DNA of 64,000 bases from Chloroflexia bacterium SDU3-3 (lineage in GTDB: Bacteria; Chloroflexota; Chloroflexia; Chloroflexales; Roseiflexaceae): positions 62,001 to 126,000 of the forward strand of contig WBOU01000004.1 of the NCBI GenBank assembly GCA_009268125.1. Direction: 5' to 3'. The notes below the pieces were generated by a model. It worked only from the letters and a program-made list of their open reading frames with translations, had not been told where the DNA came from and searched no databases. Below, one piece after another: positions 8,369-18,157 of the stretch (the first letter of the stretch is position 1; the number at the start of each line of letters is the position of its first letter). A program made the translations under genes and the position numbers.

Positions 8369-10825
8369 ATGATACGGACAAACCTCAGCCTGCTACCAGA
8401 AGATTTTGACCAGATCTTTCCGTTTCATATTGCCTTTGGCACCGATCTCCAGATCACCCAGTTTGGGCACTCGCTCGCGCGTATCGCGCCAGATCTGGCG
8501 CACGATCAGCCACTGGCGCAGTTTTTCCGGATCACACAGCCCCACGCCATCCATACCTTTAGCGACATCGAGCGGCAGAGCAGCGCGCTCTTCATGCTGG
8601 AATCCACCACAGCGCCGCTGACGCTCAGGGGGCAGATCCTGATCCAGAGCGCGCCCGCGCCCATGGCGGTCTTTCTCGGCTCGCCCTGGGTCACGAGCCT
8701 CAGCGAGCTGGCCTCGATCGGGCTGAGCTCCACCGACTTTGCGGTGCACGACCCCATGGTCGATCTGCTGACGCTGCTCCAGTCGCAGCAGGTCGCGCTG
8801 CGCGACACCAATGAGCTGGCCCGCGCGCTCGAAAGCCAGCGCCAGAGGCTGCTCAAGACCAACCAGCGGCTCGAATATACCCTCCACGAGATCGCGAATA
8901 CCGACAGCGCGCTGCGCGCCAGCAACACCCGGCTCTCGACCCTGATCACCAATATGCAGAGCGGCATCCTGGTCGAGGATCAGCAGCGCCATATTGTGCT
9001 GATCAACCAGACCTTCTGCGACTTGTTCTCCATCCCGGTGCCGCCCGACGATCTGATCGGCAGCGACTGCAGCCAGTCGGCGCAGCTGTCGATGGGGCTG
9101 TTCTACGATCCCCAGGGGTTTGTGTCCAGCATCGACCAGATCCTGATCGAGCGCACCCCGGTGGTCGCCGAAGAGCTGGCCATGGCCGATGGGCGCACGC
9201 TTGAGCGCGACTACATACCGATCTTTTTGGACGAGCAGTACTACGGGCACCTATGGCAATATCGCGATATCACCGAGCGTAAGCAGAGCCAGGCCGCGCT
9301 GGCCCAGGCCCGCGATGTGGCGCTGGAATCGTCGCAGCTGAAGTCGGAGTTCCTTGCCACGGTCAGCCACGAGATCCGCACGCCGATGAACGGCGTGATC
9401 GGCATGGCCGAGCTGCTGCTAGAGACGCCGCTCAACGACGAGCAGCGCGAGTTTGTGCAGATCATCAACGAATCGGGGCACGCGCTACTGACCATTATCA
9501 ACGACATCCTCGACTACTCGCGGATCGAAGCGGGCAAGATGGTGCTTGATAGCGTGCCCACCTCGCTGCCCACGTTGATCGCCACGGTGAGCCGTATGTT
9601 CACGGCCAGGCTGCAGCCCATGGGCATCGCCATGGCTGCCGCAATCGGGCCGGGCGTGCCCGAGATGGTGCTGGCTGACGCCGGGCGGCTGCGCCAGGTG
9701 CTGCTCAACTTGCTGGGCAACGCGGCCAAGTTCACCGAGCGCGGCAGCATCACCATCCGTGTCGATATCGAGCAGTCGTCGAGCCGCGACTGCCTGGTGC
9801 GCTTCGAGGTGCACGACACCGGTATCGGGATCTCGGCAGCCGCCCAGCAGCGCCTGTTCCAGCCATTCATGCAGGCGGATGGCTCGGTGACGCGCCGCTA
9901 CGGCGGCACCGGGCTAGGCCTAGCGATCAGCAAGCGGCTGGCCGAGCTGATGGGCGGCCAGATCGGATGCACCAGCGAGGAGGGCCAAGGATCGATCTTC
10001 TGGTTCACCGCGCGGCTGGCGCTAGAGCAGCCCCCGCAGCAGCCCGATGAGGCCGTGCCGACCAGCCAGCGCCATGTGCTGCTGGTGGATGACAACCCGG
10101 TCAACCAGCACCTGGCGGTGCGGCAGCTGGCCAAGCTGGGGTACACCGCCGATACGGCCTCCAGCGGGCGCGAGGCGCTGGACCTACTGGCCCGCCAGCG
10201 CGAGCGCTACTGCGCGCTGCTGCTCGACTGCTACATGCCCGACATCGACGGCTACGAGGCGGCCCGCACGCTGCGGGCGCAGGAGGCAGGCAGCAGCGTG
10301 CACATGCCCGTGATCGCGCTGACCGCCAGCACGCTGCAGCGCGACTACCAGGCGTGCATAGCGGCGGGCATGGACGCGGTGCTCACCAAGCCACTGCAGC
10401 CGGACGAGCTGGCGGATGCGCTGGAGCAGTGGAGGCTGAAGCCCCAGCCCGTAACTGCCGCGCCGCCAAGCATCGACATGGCAGTGATCGAGCCATTTCG
10501 CACGCTTGACCCCAGCGGCGGCATCCTCTCCACCATGGTGGCGATGTTCTACGACGAGGCTCGCCTCCAGATCGAGGCCATCCGGGGCGCGCTGGCCAGC
10601 GGCGACACTGCGTCGATCGCGCAGGCCGCGCAGCAGCTGCAACGTAGCTGCGCCCAGGTGGGGGCCTGCCAGCTGGCCGAGCAGGCCCAGCAGCTGCAGG
10701 GCTGGGCGCAAGATGGGGCGGTGGATCAGGTCGCGCAGGGGCTGCCCGCACTCGTGGGCGAGATCACGCTGGTGCAGCAGCAGCTGCTGGCGATGGTGCA
10801 GGAGCGCGCCGCGTTCACCGCTTAG
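8369..10825 (+). CDS. Hybrid histidine kinase: HNOBA-like, PAS, HisKA, HATPase, receiver, degenerate Hpt
   Basis: An 818-aa cytosolic sensor kinase with no membrane segment. Residues about 10-150 match the haem-NO-binding-associated (HNOBA) domain of H-NOX partners: [33 protein letters not shown] and [17 protein letters not shown] coiled coil (about 150-190) and a PAS domain (about 190-310) follow. The dimerisation domain has phosphoacceptor His334 in [13 protein letters not shown]; the ATPase domain has [15 protein letters not shown]. The receiver (about 570-690) has Asp620 in [14 protein letters not shown] and Lys in LTKPLQP. The last 120 residues look like an Hpt helical bundle, but Gln755 stands where the phosphorylated His should be. 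No H-NOX gene is adjacent. It sits alone between two terminators. Confidence 0.92.
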   Translation: MIRTNLSLLPEDFDQIFPFHIAFGTDLQITQFGHSLARIAPDLAHDQPLAQFFRITQPHAIHTFSDIERQSSALFMLESTTAPLTLRGQILIQSAPAPMAVFLGSPWVTSLSELASIGLSSTDFAVHDPMVDLLTLLQSQQVALRDTNELARALESQRQRLLKTNQRLEYTLHEIANTDSALRASNTRLSTLITNMQSGILVEDQQRHIVLINQTFCDLFSIPVPPDDLIGSDCSQSAQLSMGLFYDPQGFVSSIDQILIERTPVVAEELAMADGRTLERDYIPIFLDEQYYGHLWQYRDITERKQSQAALAQARDVALESSQLKSEFLATVSHEIRTPMNGVIGMAELLLETPLNDEQREFVQIINESGHALLTIINDILDYSRIEAGKMVLDSVPTSLPTLIATVSRMFTARLQPMGIAMAAAIGPGVPEMVLADAGRLRQVLLNLLGNAAKFTERGSITIRVDIEQSSSRDCLVRFEVHDTGIGISAAAQQRLFQPFMQADGSVTRRYGGTGLGLAISKRLAELMGGQIGCTSEEGQGSIFWFTARLALEQPPQQPDEAVPTSQRHVLLVDDNPVNQHLAVRQLAKLGYTADTASSGREALDLLARQRERYCALLLDCYMPDIDGYEAARTLRAQEAGSSVHMPVIALTASTLQRDYQACIAAGMDAVLTKPLQPDELADALEQWRLKPQPVTAAPPSIDMAVIEPFRTLDPSGGILSTMVAMFYDEARLQIEAIRGALASGDTASIAQAAQQLQRSCAQVGACQLAEQAQQLQGWAQDGAVDQVAQGLPALVGEITLVQQQLLAMVQERAAFTA

Positions 10826-10845
10826 GCAGCTGGCGCGGCAATGAG

Positions 10846-10870
10846 AAGGCGGGGCAACCCGCCTTTTTTT
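10846..10870 (+). terminator. Rho-independent terminator
   Basis: Stem AAGGCGGG (10846-10853), loop GCAA, CCCGCCTT (10858-10865), continuing into a T-run. It ends the hybrid histidine kinase gene. Confidence 0.9.
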
Positions 10871-11036
10871 GTTGCGGCAAGCTGTTGCGGCGAGTTGATG
10901 GCAGGATGTCATCAACTCGTCATCTGATGCCAGCCTACGGGCGTGGTTTCTCCGCAGGGGCGGCGGTATATAGGCGCATTGGGCAACCCACCCATCGTAC
11001 CCAACCACCCAACAATCTCATGTGGAGGCTCCTTCC

Positions 11037-12419
11037 ATGGCTCAACCACGCCTGCGGCATCTGCTCGCCCGCCTTCCCGAGGGCCTGCTCGCCGGGGGGC
11101 TGCTGTTCGGCAGCACCACCCTGGTGAATGCGGGCAACTACGCCTTCAACCTGATCCTCGGGCGCTGGCTTGGCCCCGCCGCCTTTGCCGACGCGAGCCT
11201 GATCATCACGCTGTTTCTGGTGATCACCTTTGTCACCGTGGCGCTGCAGATGGCGGCGGCTAAGTTCGCGGCTAGCTACGCCGCCGCCGCCCAGCCCGCG
11301 CTGCTGGCAGGGCTGCGCCGCTGGCTGGGCGGCTACGCCTGGCTGGCGGGGCTGGCTGGGGCGGCGCTGTTCGGCCTGGGCGCGCCGCTCTGGCAGGGGT
11401 TCTTCCACACCACGTCGGCGTGGCTGTTTGTGATCTTCGGGCTGGGCATCCCGTTCTATTTTGTGCAGGGCGTCGACCGTGGCCTGATGCAGGGCCAGAC
11501 CCACTTTGGCCGCCTCGCGATCAGCTTCCAGGTGGAAATGTGGGCCAGGCTGGCGATCGCGGTGGCGCTGGTGTGGCTGGGGTGGTCGATCTTCGGCGCG
11601 GTGTTAGGCCTCACGCTCTCGCTTATCTTCGCGTGGCTGGCGGCGCGCTGGGGGGTGCGCCAGATCGCCGCGCAGCACACGCTGGCCGACGCGCTCCTGG
11701 GCGCGCTGCTGCGGGCCTGCTACCACATCCCCGTGCCCGCCCCCGCCCGGCTGCCCGCCGAGGAGCGGGCGCGGATCGCGCGGTTCGCCGTGCCGGTGGT
11801 GGCCGCGCTGGTGGGCCAGATCCTGATCAACAACAGCGACATACTGGTGGTCAAGCACTTCTTCAGCGCGGGCGAGGCCGGGCTGTACGCGGCGCTGGCG
11901 CTGATCGGCAGGATCGTCTTTTTCGCCACGTGGTCGGTCGTCACCGTGCTGTTCCCGCTGGTGGCCCAGCGCCACCAGCGCGGCCAGCCCCACCGCAGCC
12001 TGCTCTACGCAGGGGTCGGGATCGTGCTGGCGATCTCGGCGGGGATCGTGGGCGCGACCGCGCTCTTCCCCGCGCAGATCGTGCAGGTGCTGTTCGGGCA
12101 GGAGTACCTGGCGGCGGCACCGCTGCTGGGCATGTACGCGCTGGCCACGGCGTTCTACGCGCTTGGCAACGTGGTGATCAACTACCACCTCTCGCTTGAT
12201 ACGGGCGGCGGCAGCTTGCTGGCGTTTGGCGCGGAGCTGGTGCAGCTGCTGAGCCTCTGGCTGGCCCACGAGAGCCTGACGCAGGTGGTACAGGTGCAGG
12301 TGGTTGTGATGGGCGGGCTGTTTGTCGCGCTGCTGCTGTGGGATGTCGCGCTCGGCCTACTAAAGCGCGCCGCAGCTCGCCAAGAGCCGCCCGCGCTCCC
12401 GCTCTCGCAGCAGGTGTAA
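11037..12419 (+). CDS. Polysaccharide/oligosaccharide flippase (MOP superfamily, Wzx-like)
   Basis: A 460-aa polytopic membrane protein with about 12 hydrophobic segments. It has the typical opening of the polysaccharide-synthesis flippase family (FGSTTLVNAGNYAFNLILGRWLGPAAFADASL) and a central ILINNSDILVVKHFFSAGEAGLYAA segment. Such proteins move lipid-linked sugars across the cytoplasmic membrane. ATG 11037 is chosen because GGAGG lies 8 nt upstream; the frame also opens at GTG 11022. It leads a three-gene plus-strand cluster with a LamG-like protein and a YfhO protein, pointing to surface glycan or exopolysaccharide export. The exact lipid-linked substrate is unknown. Confidence 0.85.
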   Translation: MAQPRLRHLLARLPEGLLAGGLLFGSTTLVNAGNYAFNLILGRWLGPAAFADASLIITLFLVITFVTVALQMAAAKFAASYAAAAQPALLAGLRRWLGGYAWLAGLAGAALFGLGAPLWQGFFHTTSAWLFVIFGLGIPFYFVQGVDRGLMQGQTHFGRLAISFQVEMWARLAIAVALVWLGWSIFGAVLGLTLSLIFAWLAARWGVRQIAAQHTLADALLGALLRACYHIPVPAPARLPAEERARIARFAVPVVAALVGQILINNSDILVVKHFFSAGEAGLYAALALIGRIVFFATWSVVTVLFPLVAQRHQRGQPHRSLLYAGVGIVLAISAGIVGATALFPAQIVQVLFGQEYLAAAPLLGMYALATAFYALGNVVINYHLSLDTGGGSLLAFGAELVQLLSLWLAHESLTQVVQVQVVVMGGLFVALLLWDVALGLLKRAAARQEPPALPLSQQV

Positions 12420-12433
12420 GGAGTTATTGAGGA

Positions 12434-14206
12434 ATGGCAATGCTGTTTGTAACCCTTCGTGGCTTCCATTGGCGGAAGTTTGTACGCCCTCGCATTCTGC
12501 TTATCGGCGCGGTGCTGGCCGGGGTGATGGGCGGAGGCGGGGCGATGGCCATGAGATCGCTGCGCCCCGCGCCGGTGGGACAGGCCCTGCCCGGCCAGCA
12601 GCTCGGGTGGGACATCGCCCGCGCCGCCGCGCAGTCGCCGGAGGTGCAGGTCGCCTCGGCGGCATACCTGCCCGGCGACGCGCTGATCCTCTACACCCGC
12701 ACCAGCCAGCCCGACCGGGCGCGGCTGCGCACCTGGGCCATGGTGCAGCTGGAGCCGTTCGCCGAGCGCTTCGCGGCCATGCCCGCCAAGGATCAGCTGC
12801 GCTGGGTGATCGACTACGGCAGCGGCCCGAGCCAGCAGGAGGTGATCAGCGCGCCGCTGCGCCGCGCCGCCGAGCCAGCCCAGTACCGCTACACTGGCTC
12901 GTCGCCTAGCCTGATCGGTGGCGACCAGACCGTGGCGGCTGCGCCCGTGGCCAGCGCCGCGCCCACCGCTGCGCCAGCGGCTACCGCAGCACCAAGCCAA
13001 CCCACCGCAGCGCCAGCCCAGCCCGCCGCGCCCGGCAGCATCCCCGCGCCCCAGGCCCTCAGCGACAGCGCCTTCGACGGCGCGGCCCCCAAGGCCAACT
13101 GGGCACCGCTGGCGGGCAACTGGGAGATGAAAGACGGCATTTACAGCCAGCACGACAACACCGGCTACGACTATATGACCATGCTCAACCTCGACCCGCT
13201 GACCCACTACCGCATGGATGCCAAGATCCGCATTGGCGCGGGCGACATGGGCGGCGGCTTTGTCTACAATGCTCCCAGCCCCACCAGCCGCGCAGGGGCA
13301 CAGAGCGTGGATTTCACCGAGCAGGGCACGTTCCTGCGCTGGGGCCGCTACGACAAAGATGGCGACTATGTGTATGAGGGCGGGGCAGATGTCGCCCCAG
13401 GCGCGAGCGACGGCGGCTGGCACACCCTTTCGCTCGTAACCCACGGTGGACAGAGCCTTGTCTCGGTCGATGGCAAAGAGGTCGGCACGATCGCCAACAC
13501 CAGCACGGCGGGCTACCTGGGGCTCACCGCCTCGCGCTCGATGGTCGATTTTGACAATGTGCAGGTGACCGCGCTGCCCAAGGATGGCGCGCTGATCACG
13601 GTCGATGGACAGGCCCCGAGCGCAGGTAGCACCCAGCCGATCAGCGGAACCCAGGGCCTGAGCGAGACACAGGCGCTGGATACCGCCAGCCTCGGTGATG
13701 ACTTTGCCGATGGCGACGCCAAGGAGTGGCAAACAATCGATGGCACATGGCGGGCGGCGGATGGCACCTACCAGCAGACCGCCGACGGTAAGAATCTCGG
13801 CAGCATCTCCACCTTCCAGAGCGACCAGTTTATCGCCACAGTGCGGCTCCAACATGTTGAGGGCAACATGAGCGGCGGGCTGTACTTCGGCATGGCCCAG
13901 CGCGACACGAGGAGCCAGAGCCAGGTGGTGCGCTACGCCCAGGGCAGCCAAGCGTTGCAGTGGGGCCACTTCGACGAGGGCGGCAGCTTTGTGCAGGATG
14001 GCAGCGCCCCGCTGGCCGCCAGCAGCGGTGGCGGCGACGGCACGTGGCACACGCTTGGCGTGCGGGTAAAGGGCGGGCTGGCCACCTTCACGCTGGATGG
14101 CGAGCAGGTGGCCAGCGATGTGAAGCTGACCTACGCCAGCGGCTATGTGGGCCTGTACGCCAATGGCAAGGTCGCCTTCGACGATGTGCAGATCGCTAAG
14201 GAGTAA
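12434..14206 (+). CDS. Membrane-anchored protein with two LamG/DUF1080-like domains
   Basis: A 590-aa protein with one N-terminal membrane segment (about residues 20-40, ILLIGAVLAGVMGGGGAMAM), a 100-residue extracytoplasmic region, and an Ala/Pro/Thr-rich linker (about 165-205). Two homologous concanavalin-like beta-sandwich modules follow, at about 210-385 and 415-590. Each has the pattern fDg..WqtidGtWr..dG.y, ..GGlyfg, GtWHTL.v.v.gg...v.vDG..v and GyvGL, ending in fDdVqI. Carbohydrate binding is the likely role; no catalytic residues can be named. Two in-frame ATGs (12434, 12440) share the ribosome-binding region. The gene starts 14 nt after the flippase and ends 3 nt before the YfhO gene. 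Confidence 0.75.
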   Translation: MAMLFVTLRGFHWRKFVRPRILLIGAVLAGVMGGGGAMAMRSLRPAPVGQALPGQQLGWDIARAAAQSPEVQVASAAYLPGDALILYTRTSQPDRARLRTWAMVQLEPFAERFAAMPAKDQLRWVIDYGSGPSQQEVISAPLRRAAEPAQYRYTGSSPSLIGGDQTVAAAPVASAAPTAAPAATAAPSQPTAAPAQPAAPGSIPAPQALSDSAFDGAAPKANWAPLAGNWEMKDGIYSQHDNTGYDYMTMLNLDPLTHYRMDAKIRIGAGDMGGGFVYNAPSPTSRAGAQSVDFTEQGTFLRWGRYDKDGDYVYEGGADVAPGASDGGWHTLSLVTHGGQSLVSVDGKEVGTIANTSTAGYLGLTASRSMVDFDNVQVTALPKDGALITVDGQAPSAGSTQPISGTQGLSETQALDTASLGDDFADGDAKEWQTIDGTWRAADGTYQQTADGKNLGSISTFQSDQFIATVRLQHVEGNMSGGLYFGMAQRDTRSQSQVVRYAQGSQALQWGHFDEGGSFVQDGSAPLAASSGGGDGTWHTLGVRVKGGLATFTLDGEQVASDVKLTYASGYVGLYANGKVAFDDVQIAKE

Positions 14207-14209
14207 GAG

Positions 14210-17179
14210 ATGCCCGCGCTGTTCCGACGTATCAAGCCCCACATGCCCGACATACTGGCCGTGCTGCTGCTGATCGCGCTGCCCCTGGTGGTGTTCTGGC
14301 AGATCTGGACGCCCAACAGCAACGACCGCGTGATGCTGGGCGGCGACATCCTGATGGGCGCGTACCCCACGCGCGTGTTTGTGCACCGGCTGATGGAGGG
14401 CGGCGCGCTGCCGCTGTGGAACCCCTACCAGCTGGCGGGCATGCCGCTGATCGGCGATGTGCAGGTGGCCCCGTTCTACCTGCCCAACTACCTGCTGGAT
14501 GCGCTGTACCGTGGCAGCGATCTGCCCTACATCGCCTTCGAGCTGCTCACGATCGGGCACTACGCCATCGGCGCGCTGCTGTTCTACGGCTTCGTGCGCA
14601 ACCTGGGGGTGCGGCCAGCCGCCGCCGTGGTGGGCGCGATCGCCTTCGAGTTCAACGGCTTCTTCGTGGGGCACCGCGGCCACTACAACATGCTGGCGGT
14701 GGTGGTGTGGCTCCCTGGGGTGCTGTGGATGCTTGACCGCGCATGGCGGGCCGCGAGCCGCCGCAGCATGGGGCTGTGGAGCGTGGCGGCAGGGCTGATA
14801 CTGAGCCAGATGGTGATGGCCGGGCACCCCCAGGCCACGCTCTACTGCGCGATCACCATCGTGGCCTACGCTACCTACCGCGCCGTAGCCGTGTGGCGCA
14901 CGGGCGGCCAGGGGCTATGGCGCTGGCTGCGCGTACCCGCGCCGCTGGCGCTGGCCGGAGCGCTAGGCGGTGGCATCGCCGCCATCGCCCTGCTGCCCGC
15001 CGCCGAGCTGCTCGGGCGCTCGCTGCGCAGCGCCCCCTCCTTCACCTTCGTCGGCCAGTACTCGCTGATGCCGCGCAACCTCGTGGGCCTGCTGGTGCCC
15101 GAGTTTCTGGGCTGGAGCACCACCGAGTACCGCATCTACGCGGGCATCCTCACCCTGGTGCTGGCGCTGGTGCCCCTGCTGCTCTCCGGCCAGGGCCGCC
15201 CCGAGAAGCGCTTCTTCGGCGGGGCCGCGCTGGTGGCCTTCCTCACCGCGCTGGGCGGGTTCACGATCATCCAGGGCCTGATCTACCGCTTTGTGCCGGG
15301 GTTCGGCAGCATCCGCGTCAGCGCGCGCGCCTTCTACGTGGCCAACTTTGGGCTGGCAGTGCTGGCCGCAATCGGCATGGACATGCTGCTCGCGCCGCTG
15401 CCCGAGCCAGCCATGCGGCGGCTGCGGCTGCTGGCGCGCGGCGGCGCGATGGCGCTGGCCCTGGCTGTGGGGCTTGGCCTCATCCTCTACGTGCTGCTGA
15501 TGAACAGCTACAAGCCGGTGGGCGAGGAGTTCTTCTTCTCTGAAAATCTCTTCAGCCGCCAGCCCAGCGGCGACACCTACGACATGCTGACCCAGACCGC
15601 CAACGCCTACCTGCTGTTCGTGCTGCTGCTGGGCGCTGCGGTGGCGCTGCTGTGGGCCAAGGTGCTGGGCAGGCTGCAGGGTCGCGCGCTGGCTTTTGCC
15701 GCCACGCTGCTGATGTTCGTGGATGTGGCCACCTTCGCGCCCTACCACGACACGATCAAGGCCGACCCCGACAAGGCCCACTTCACCGTGAGGCAGTACG
15801 CCACCACCATGCTCAATGCGCCCTGGGAGATCGCCGACCAGCAGCAGCTGATCGGACAGCTGCGCCAGGTGCCCGACGGCGTGCGGGTGGACAACACCGC
15901 CGAGGTGCTGCCCGACAACTACAGCGCGGTCTGGCGCATGCCCTTCGCCACCGGCTACAACATCCTCGACCTGCAGCAGCGCTTCGAGCTGCTGAGCCAG
16001 TGGCCAAACCTGCCCCCGGCCCTACGCCGCGACCTGCTGAACGTGGGCTACGTGCTCACCGCCGATGATGCCGCGCCCCCCGAGCCGGGCGCAACCCTAG
16101 TGCTCGAAAACAGCCAGGGCAAGCTCTGGAAGCGCGCCGCACAGCCCAGCTACGCCCACTTCAGCACCAGCTTCCGCGTGGCCAGCACCTCGATCACCAT
16201 GAATGGGCTGCTCAACGCCACCGGCTCGCTCGACGCGCAGCCCCCGGTGTCGATGGACAAAAAAGCCGCGCTGGCCGAGACGCTCCAGGAGCTGTGGCCC
16301 GAGGCCCGCGCCGCCAGCCTCTTCGCCATCGGCACCACGGGCGTGCATAGCCCAGTGGACATCAGCGTGCTGGCGGGCGGGCCGGTGAAGTACAGCGCGG
16401 TGGTTGTGGATGGTGTGACCGTCACCCCCCAGCAGCGCGGCATCGTGCTAGCCCTGATCGACCCCGCAGACGGCACGCTGCTGAGCAGCGGGGCCTTCGA
16501 CACCTACCTCTCCAGCCAGGAGAGCGACCGCCTGGCCGCCGCGATCGACGCCGCGCCGCAGGGCACGATCGTGGCGCTGGCCACCTACGACGAGGGCATC
16601 GCCAAGCTCAACCAGGTGGCGCTGCGGGCCATGGCCAGCGCAGGCGCTGCCGCCGACCTGGAGGGCAAGGTGGGCGCGGCCTACGCCCTGATCGGCGTGA
16701 AGGGCGCGCCCAGCGGCAGCGCGCTGGAGAAGTTCGACCCCGCCGCCGCCGTGGTGGTGGATGTGGGCAGCGGAGCGATGCCCGCCACGCCCGACACCAC
16801 GTTTAGCAGCGAGATCATGAGCTACCAGGGCGACCAGATATCGCTGCTGGTGCAGAACAGCGCGCGCGGCCTGCTGGCCGTCAGCGAGTCCGACTTCCCC
16901 GGCTGGGAGGCCTACGTGGATGGCCTGCCCACGCCCATCCTGCGGGTCAACGGCATGGAGCGCGGCGTCATCCTGCCGCCCGCGCTACCCGGCTCGCCAC
17001 ACGAGGTCACGTTCGTGTACCGCCCGCTCAGCGCGCGCCTGGGCGGGGCGATCTCGCTGCTGGCGCTGGCGGCGGCGCTGGGCACGCTGCTGGCGGCGGC
17101 GGCCAGCGAGGCCCACCAGCTGCGGCGCTTCCTGCCGAGGCGGCCCGTACCGCAGCCCGAGCCGGTGGCTGCTGATTAG
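14210..17179 (+). CDS. YfhO-family membrane protein with an inserted ILEI/FAM3-like domain
   Basis: A 989-aa protein. The first 510 residues hold about 11 membrane segments and the YfhO pattern: an early GGDILMGAYPTR and PLWNPYQLAGMPLIGD, then a GHRGHYNMLA loop. The C-terminus has the family's LLAVSESDFPGWEAYVDG, a bound beta-domain and a last membrane helix. YfhO relatives glycosylate lipoteichoic acid or related surface polymers using lipid-linked sugar. Between about residues 713 and 850 lies a region resembling the ILEI/PANDER (FAM3) fold: GIVLALIDPADGTLL, FDTYLS, GTIVALATYDEGIAKL, AYALIGVKG. GGAG precedes the start and a terminator follows the stop. Confidence 0.85.
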   Translation: MPALFRRIKPHMPDILAVLLLIALPLVVFWQIWTPNSNDRVMLGGDILMGAYPTRVFVHRLMEGGALPLWNPYQLAGMPLIGDVQVAPFYLPNYLLDALYRGSDLPYIAFELLTIGHYAIGALLFYGFVRNLGVRPAAAVVGAIAFEFNGFFVGHRGHYNMLAVVVWLPGVLWMLDRAWRAASRRSMGLWSVAAGLILSQMVMAGHPQATLYCAITIVAYATYRAVAVWRTGGQGLWRWLRVPAPLALAGALGGGIAAIALLPAAELLGRSLRSAPSFTFVGQYSLMPRNLVGLLVPEFLGWSTTEYRIYAGILTLVLALVPLLLSGQGRPEKRFFGGAALVAFLTALGGFTIIQGLIYRFVPGFGSIRVSARAFYVANFGLAVLAAIGMDMLLAPLPEPAMRRLRLLARGGAMALALAVGLGLILYVLLMNSYKPVGEEFFFSENLFSRQPSGDTYDMLTQTANAYLLFVLLLGAAVALLWAKVLGRLQGRALAFAATLLMFVDVATFAPYHDTIKADPDKAHFTVRQYATTMLNAPWEIADQQQLIGQLRQVPDGVRVDNTAEVLPDNYSAVWRMPFATGYNILDLQQRFELLSQWPNLPPALRRDLLNVGYVLTADDAAPPEPGATLVLENSQGKLWKRAAQPSYAHFSTSFRVASTSITMNGLLNATGSLDAQPPVSMDKKAALAETLQELWPEARAASLFAIGTTGVHSPVDISVLAGGPVKYSAVVVDGVTVTPQQRGIVLALIDPADGTLLSSGAFDTYLSSQESDRLAAAIDAAPQGTIVALATYDEGIAKLNQVALRAMASAGAAADLEGKVGAAYALIGVKGAPSGSALEKFDPAAAVVVDVGSGAMPATPDTTFSSEIMSYQGDQISLLVQNSARGLLAVSESDFPGWEAYVDGLPTPILRVNGMERGVILPPALPGSPHEVTFVYRPLSARLGGAISLLALAAALGTLLAAAASEAHQLRRFLPRRPVPQPEPVAAD

Positions 17180-17192
17180 GGTTCTGTCTTTT

Positions 17193-17231
17193 GCCCCGCT
17201 GGTCTGTGTGCGCAGGCCAGCGGGGCTTTTT
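17193..17231 (+). terminator. Rho-independent terminator after the YfhO gene
   Basis: Stem GCCCCGCTGG (17193-17202) with CCAGCGGGGC (17217-17226), then TTTTTG. Confidence 0.88.
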
Positions 17232-17329
17232 GCAGCCGCGCAGCAGGGGTTTCGCCTGTGGCGGTATCGGGTCGACTGGGCGCATTCGATGATGGTAGCG
17301 GGCGGCGCTCACGGGCCTGTGTGGCGCGT

Positions 17330-18060
17330 TTGGGCTGGGGCCACGTCCGGTCGACCGTCGGCAATGCTGGCAGCGTCGCCCGGTCGGCCCGACCGGTTGC
17401 GGCTTCGATGTTGATGGTGTCTCGTGTTTGGTTGGTGTGTGCCCTACGCGGGCGGCGCACAGGGGCCAGCCCCTGTAAACCCCGCCAGGGGGCATCGCCC
17501 CTCAACAGGTGTCACTTTTCCCGTCGGCGCTGGGCGTTTTTTCCTTCAGCGATGGCATTGGTCGATGTTTGGTTGGTGTGTGCCCTACGCGGGCAGCGCC
17601 TAGGGGCCAGCCCCTAGGAACCCCGCGAGGGGGCGTTGCCCCCTTCGAAACCCCCAATTTGGAGCATTCCTATGCCGAAATCAGGCATCTGGTGTTCGTG
17701 CATATGGCCAGTGTGCACGAGCGGCACCTTCGCCGCATGGGCCGGGTGGGTGAGATCGAGAATCTTCCATGCGGTGCATGGCCTGGCACGCGTTCTCTCG
17801 TCATGTGCCGCATCCGAATGCTCCGCCAGAGAAAGTGACACCATGTGAGGGCATCGCCCCCTAGGAACCTCCAATTTGCAGCATTCCTCTGCTGTTTCCT
17901 AGCAACTGGTGTTCGTGCATATGGCCATCAAAACACTATCAGCACCTTCGCCACATGGGAGAATGGTGGAAAGGGGCCGGAGCACGGCGGACCCGGCTTG
18001 CGCCACAGCGGCCTCGCCCATCCAGCGAAGGTGCGACTAGGTGCCTGCTGGCCATAATCC
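17330..18060. repeat. Mosaic intergenic repeat cluster (hairpin-rich family, two tandem copies)
   Basis: This gap of about 980 bp has no credible gene. It is built from pieces that recur at 30.0-30.2 kb and 50.6-51.4 kb. Two hairpin cassettes (about 17395-17520 and 17570-17650) carry AGGGGCcAGCCCCT and GGGGGCgttGCCCCC arms. Two copies of a block with GTGTTCGTGCATATGGCCA and CACCTTCGCC(G/A)CATGGG lie at about 17651-17755 and 17847-17966. A further piece (18007-18055) is nearly the reverse complement of 50586-50637. The open frames across it are only translations of the repeat. No transposase or terminal inverted repeat is visible. Confidence 0.7.
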
Positions 18061-18157
18061 CTACCGCAGCGAGAAGGCTAGATCCAGCGATGGCGGGCCT
18101 TTTTTCTAACAAAAGAGCACCACCAGCAGATCTGCTGGCGATGCGGTGGGGGGAGGA

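Noticed and set aside
12182-14827. An 881-codon minus-strand open frame opposite the LamG-like and YfhO genes
   Set aside because: Same reasoning: mirror-frame composition, and it crosses the boundaries of three well-supported genes.
17330-18060. Insertion sequence or MITE
   Set aside because: The modules recur, but I find no transposase frame, terminal inverted repeat or target-site duplication, so it is listed only as a repeat cluster.
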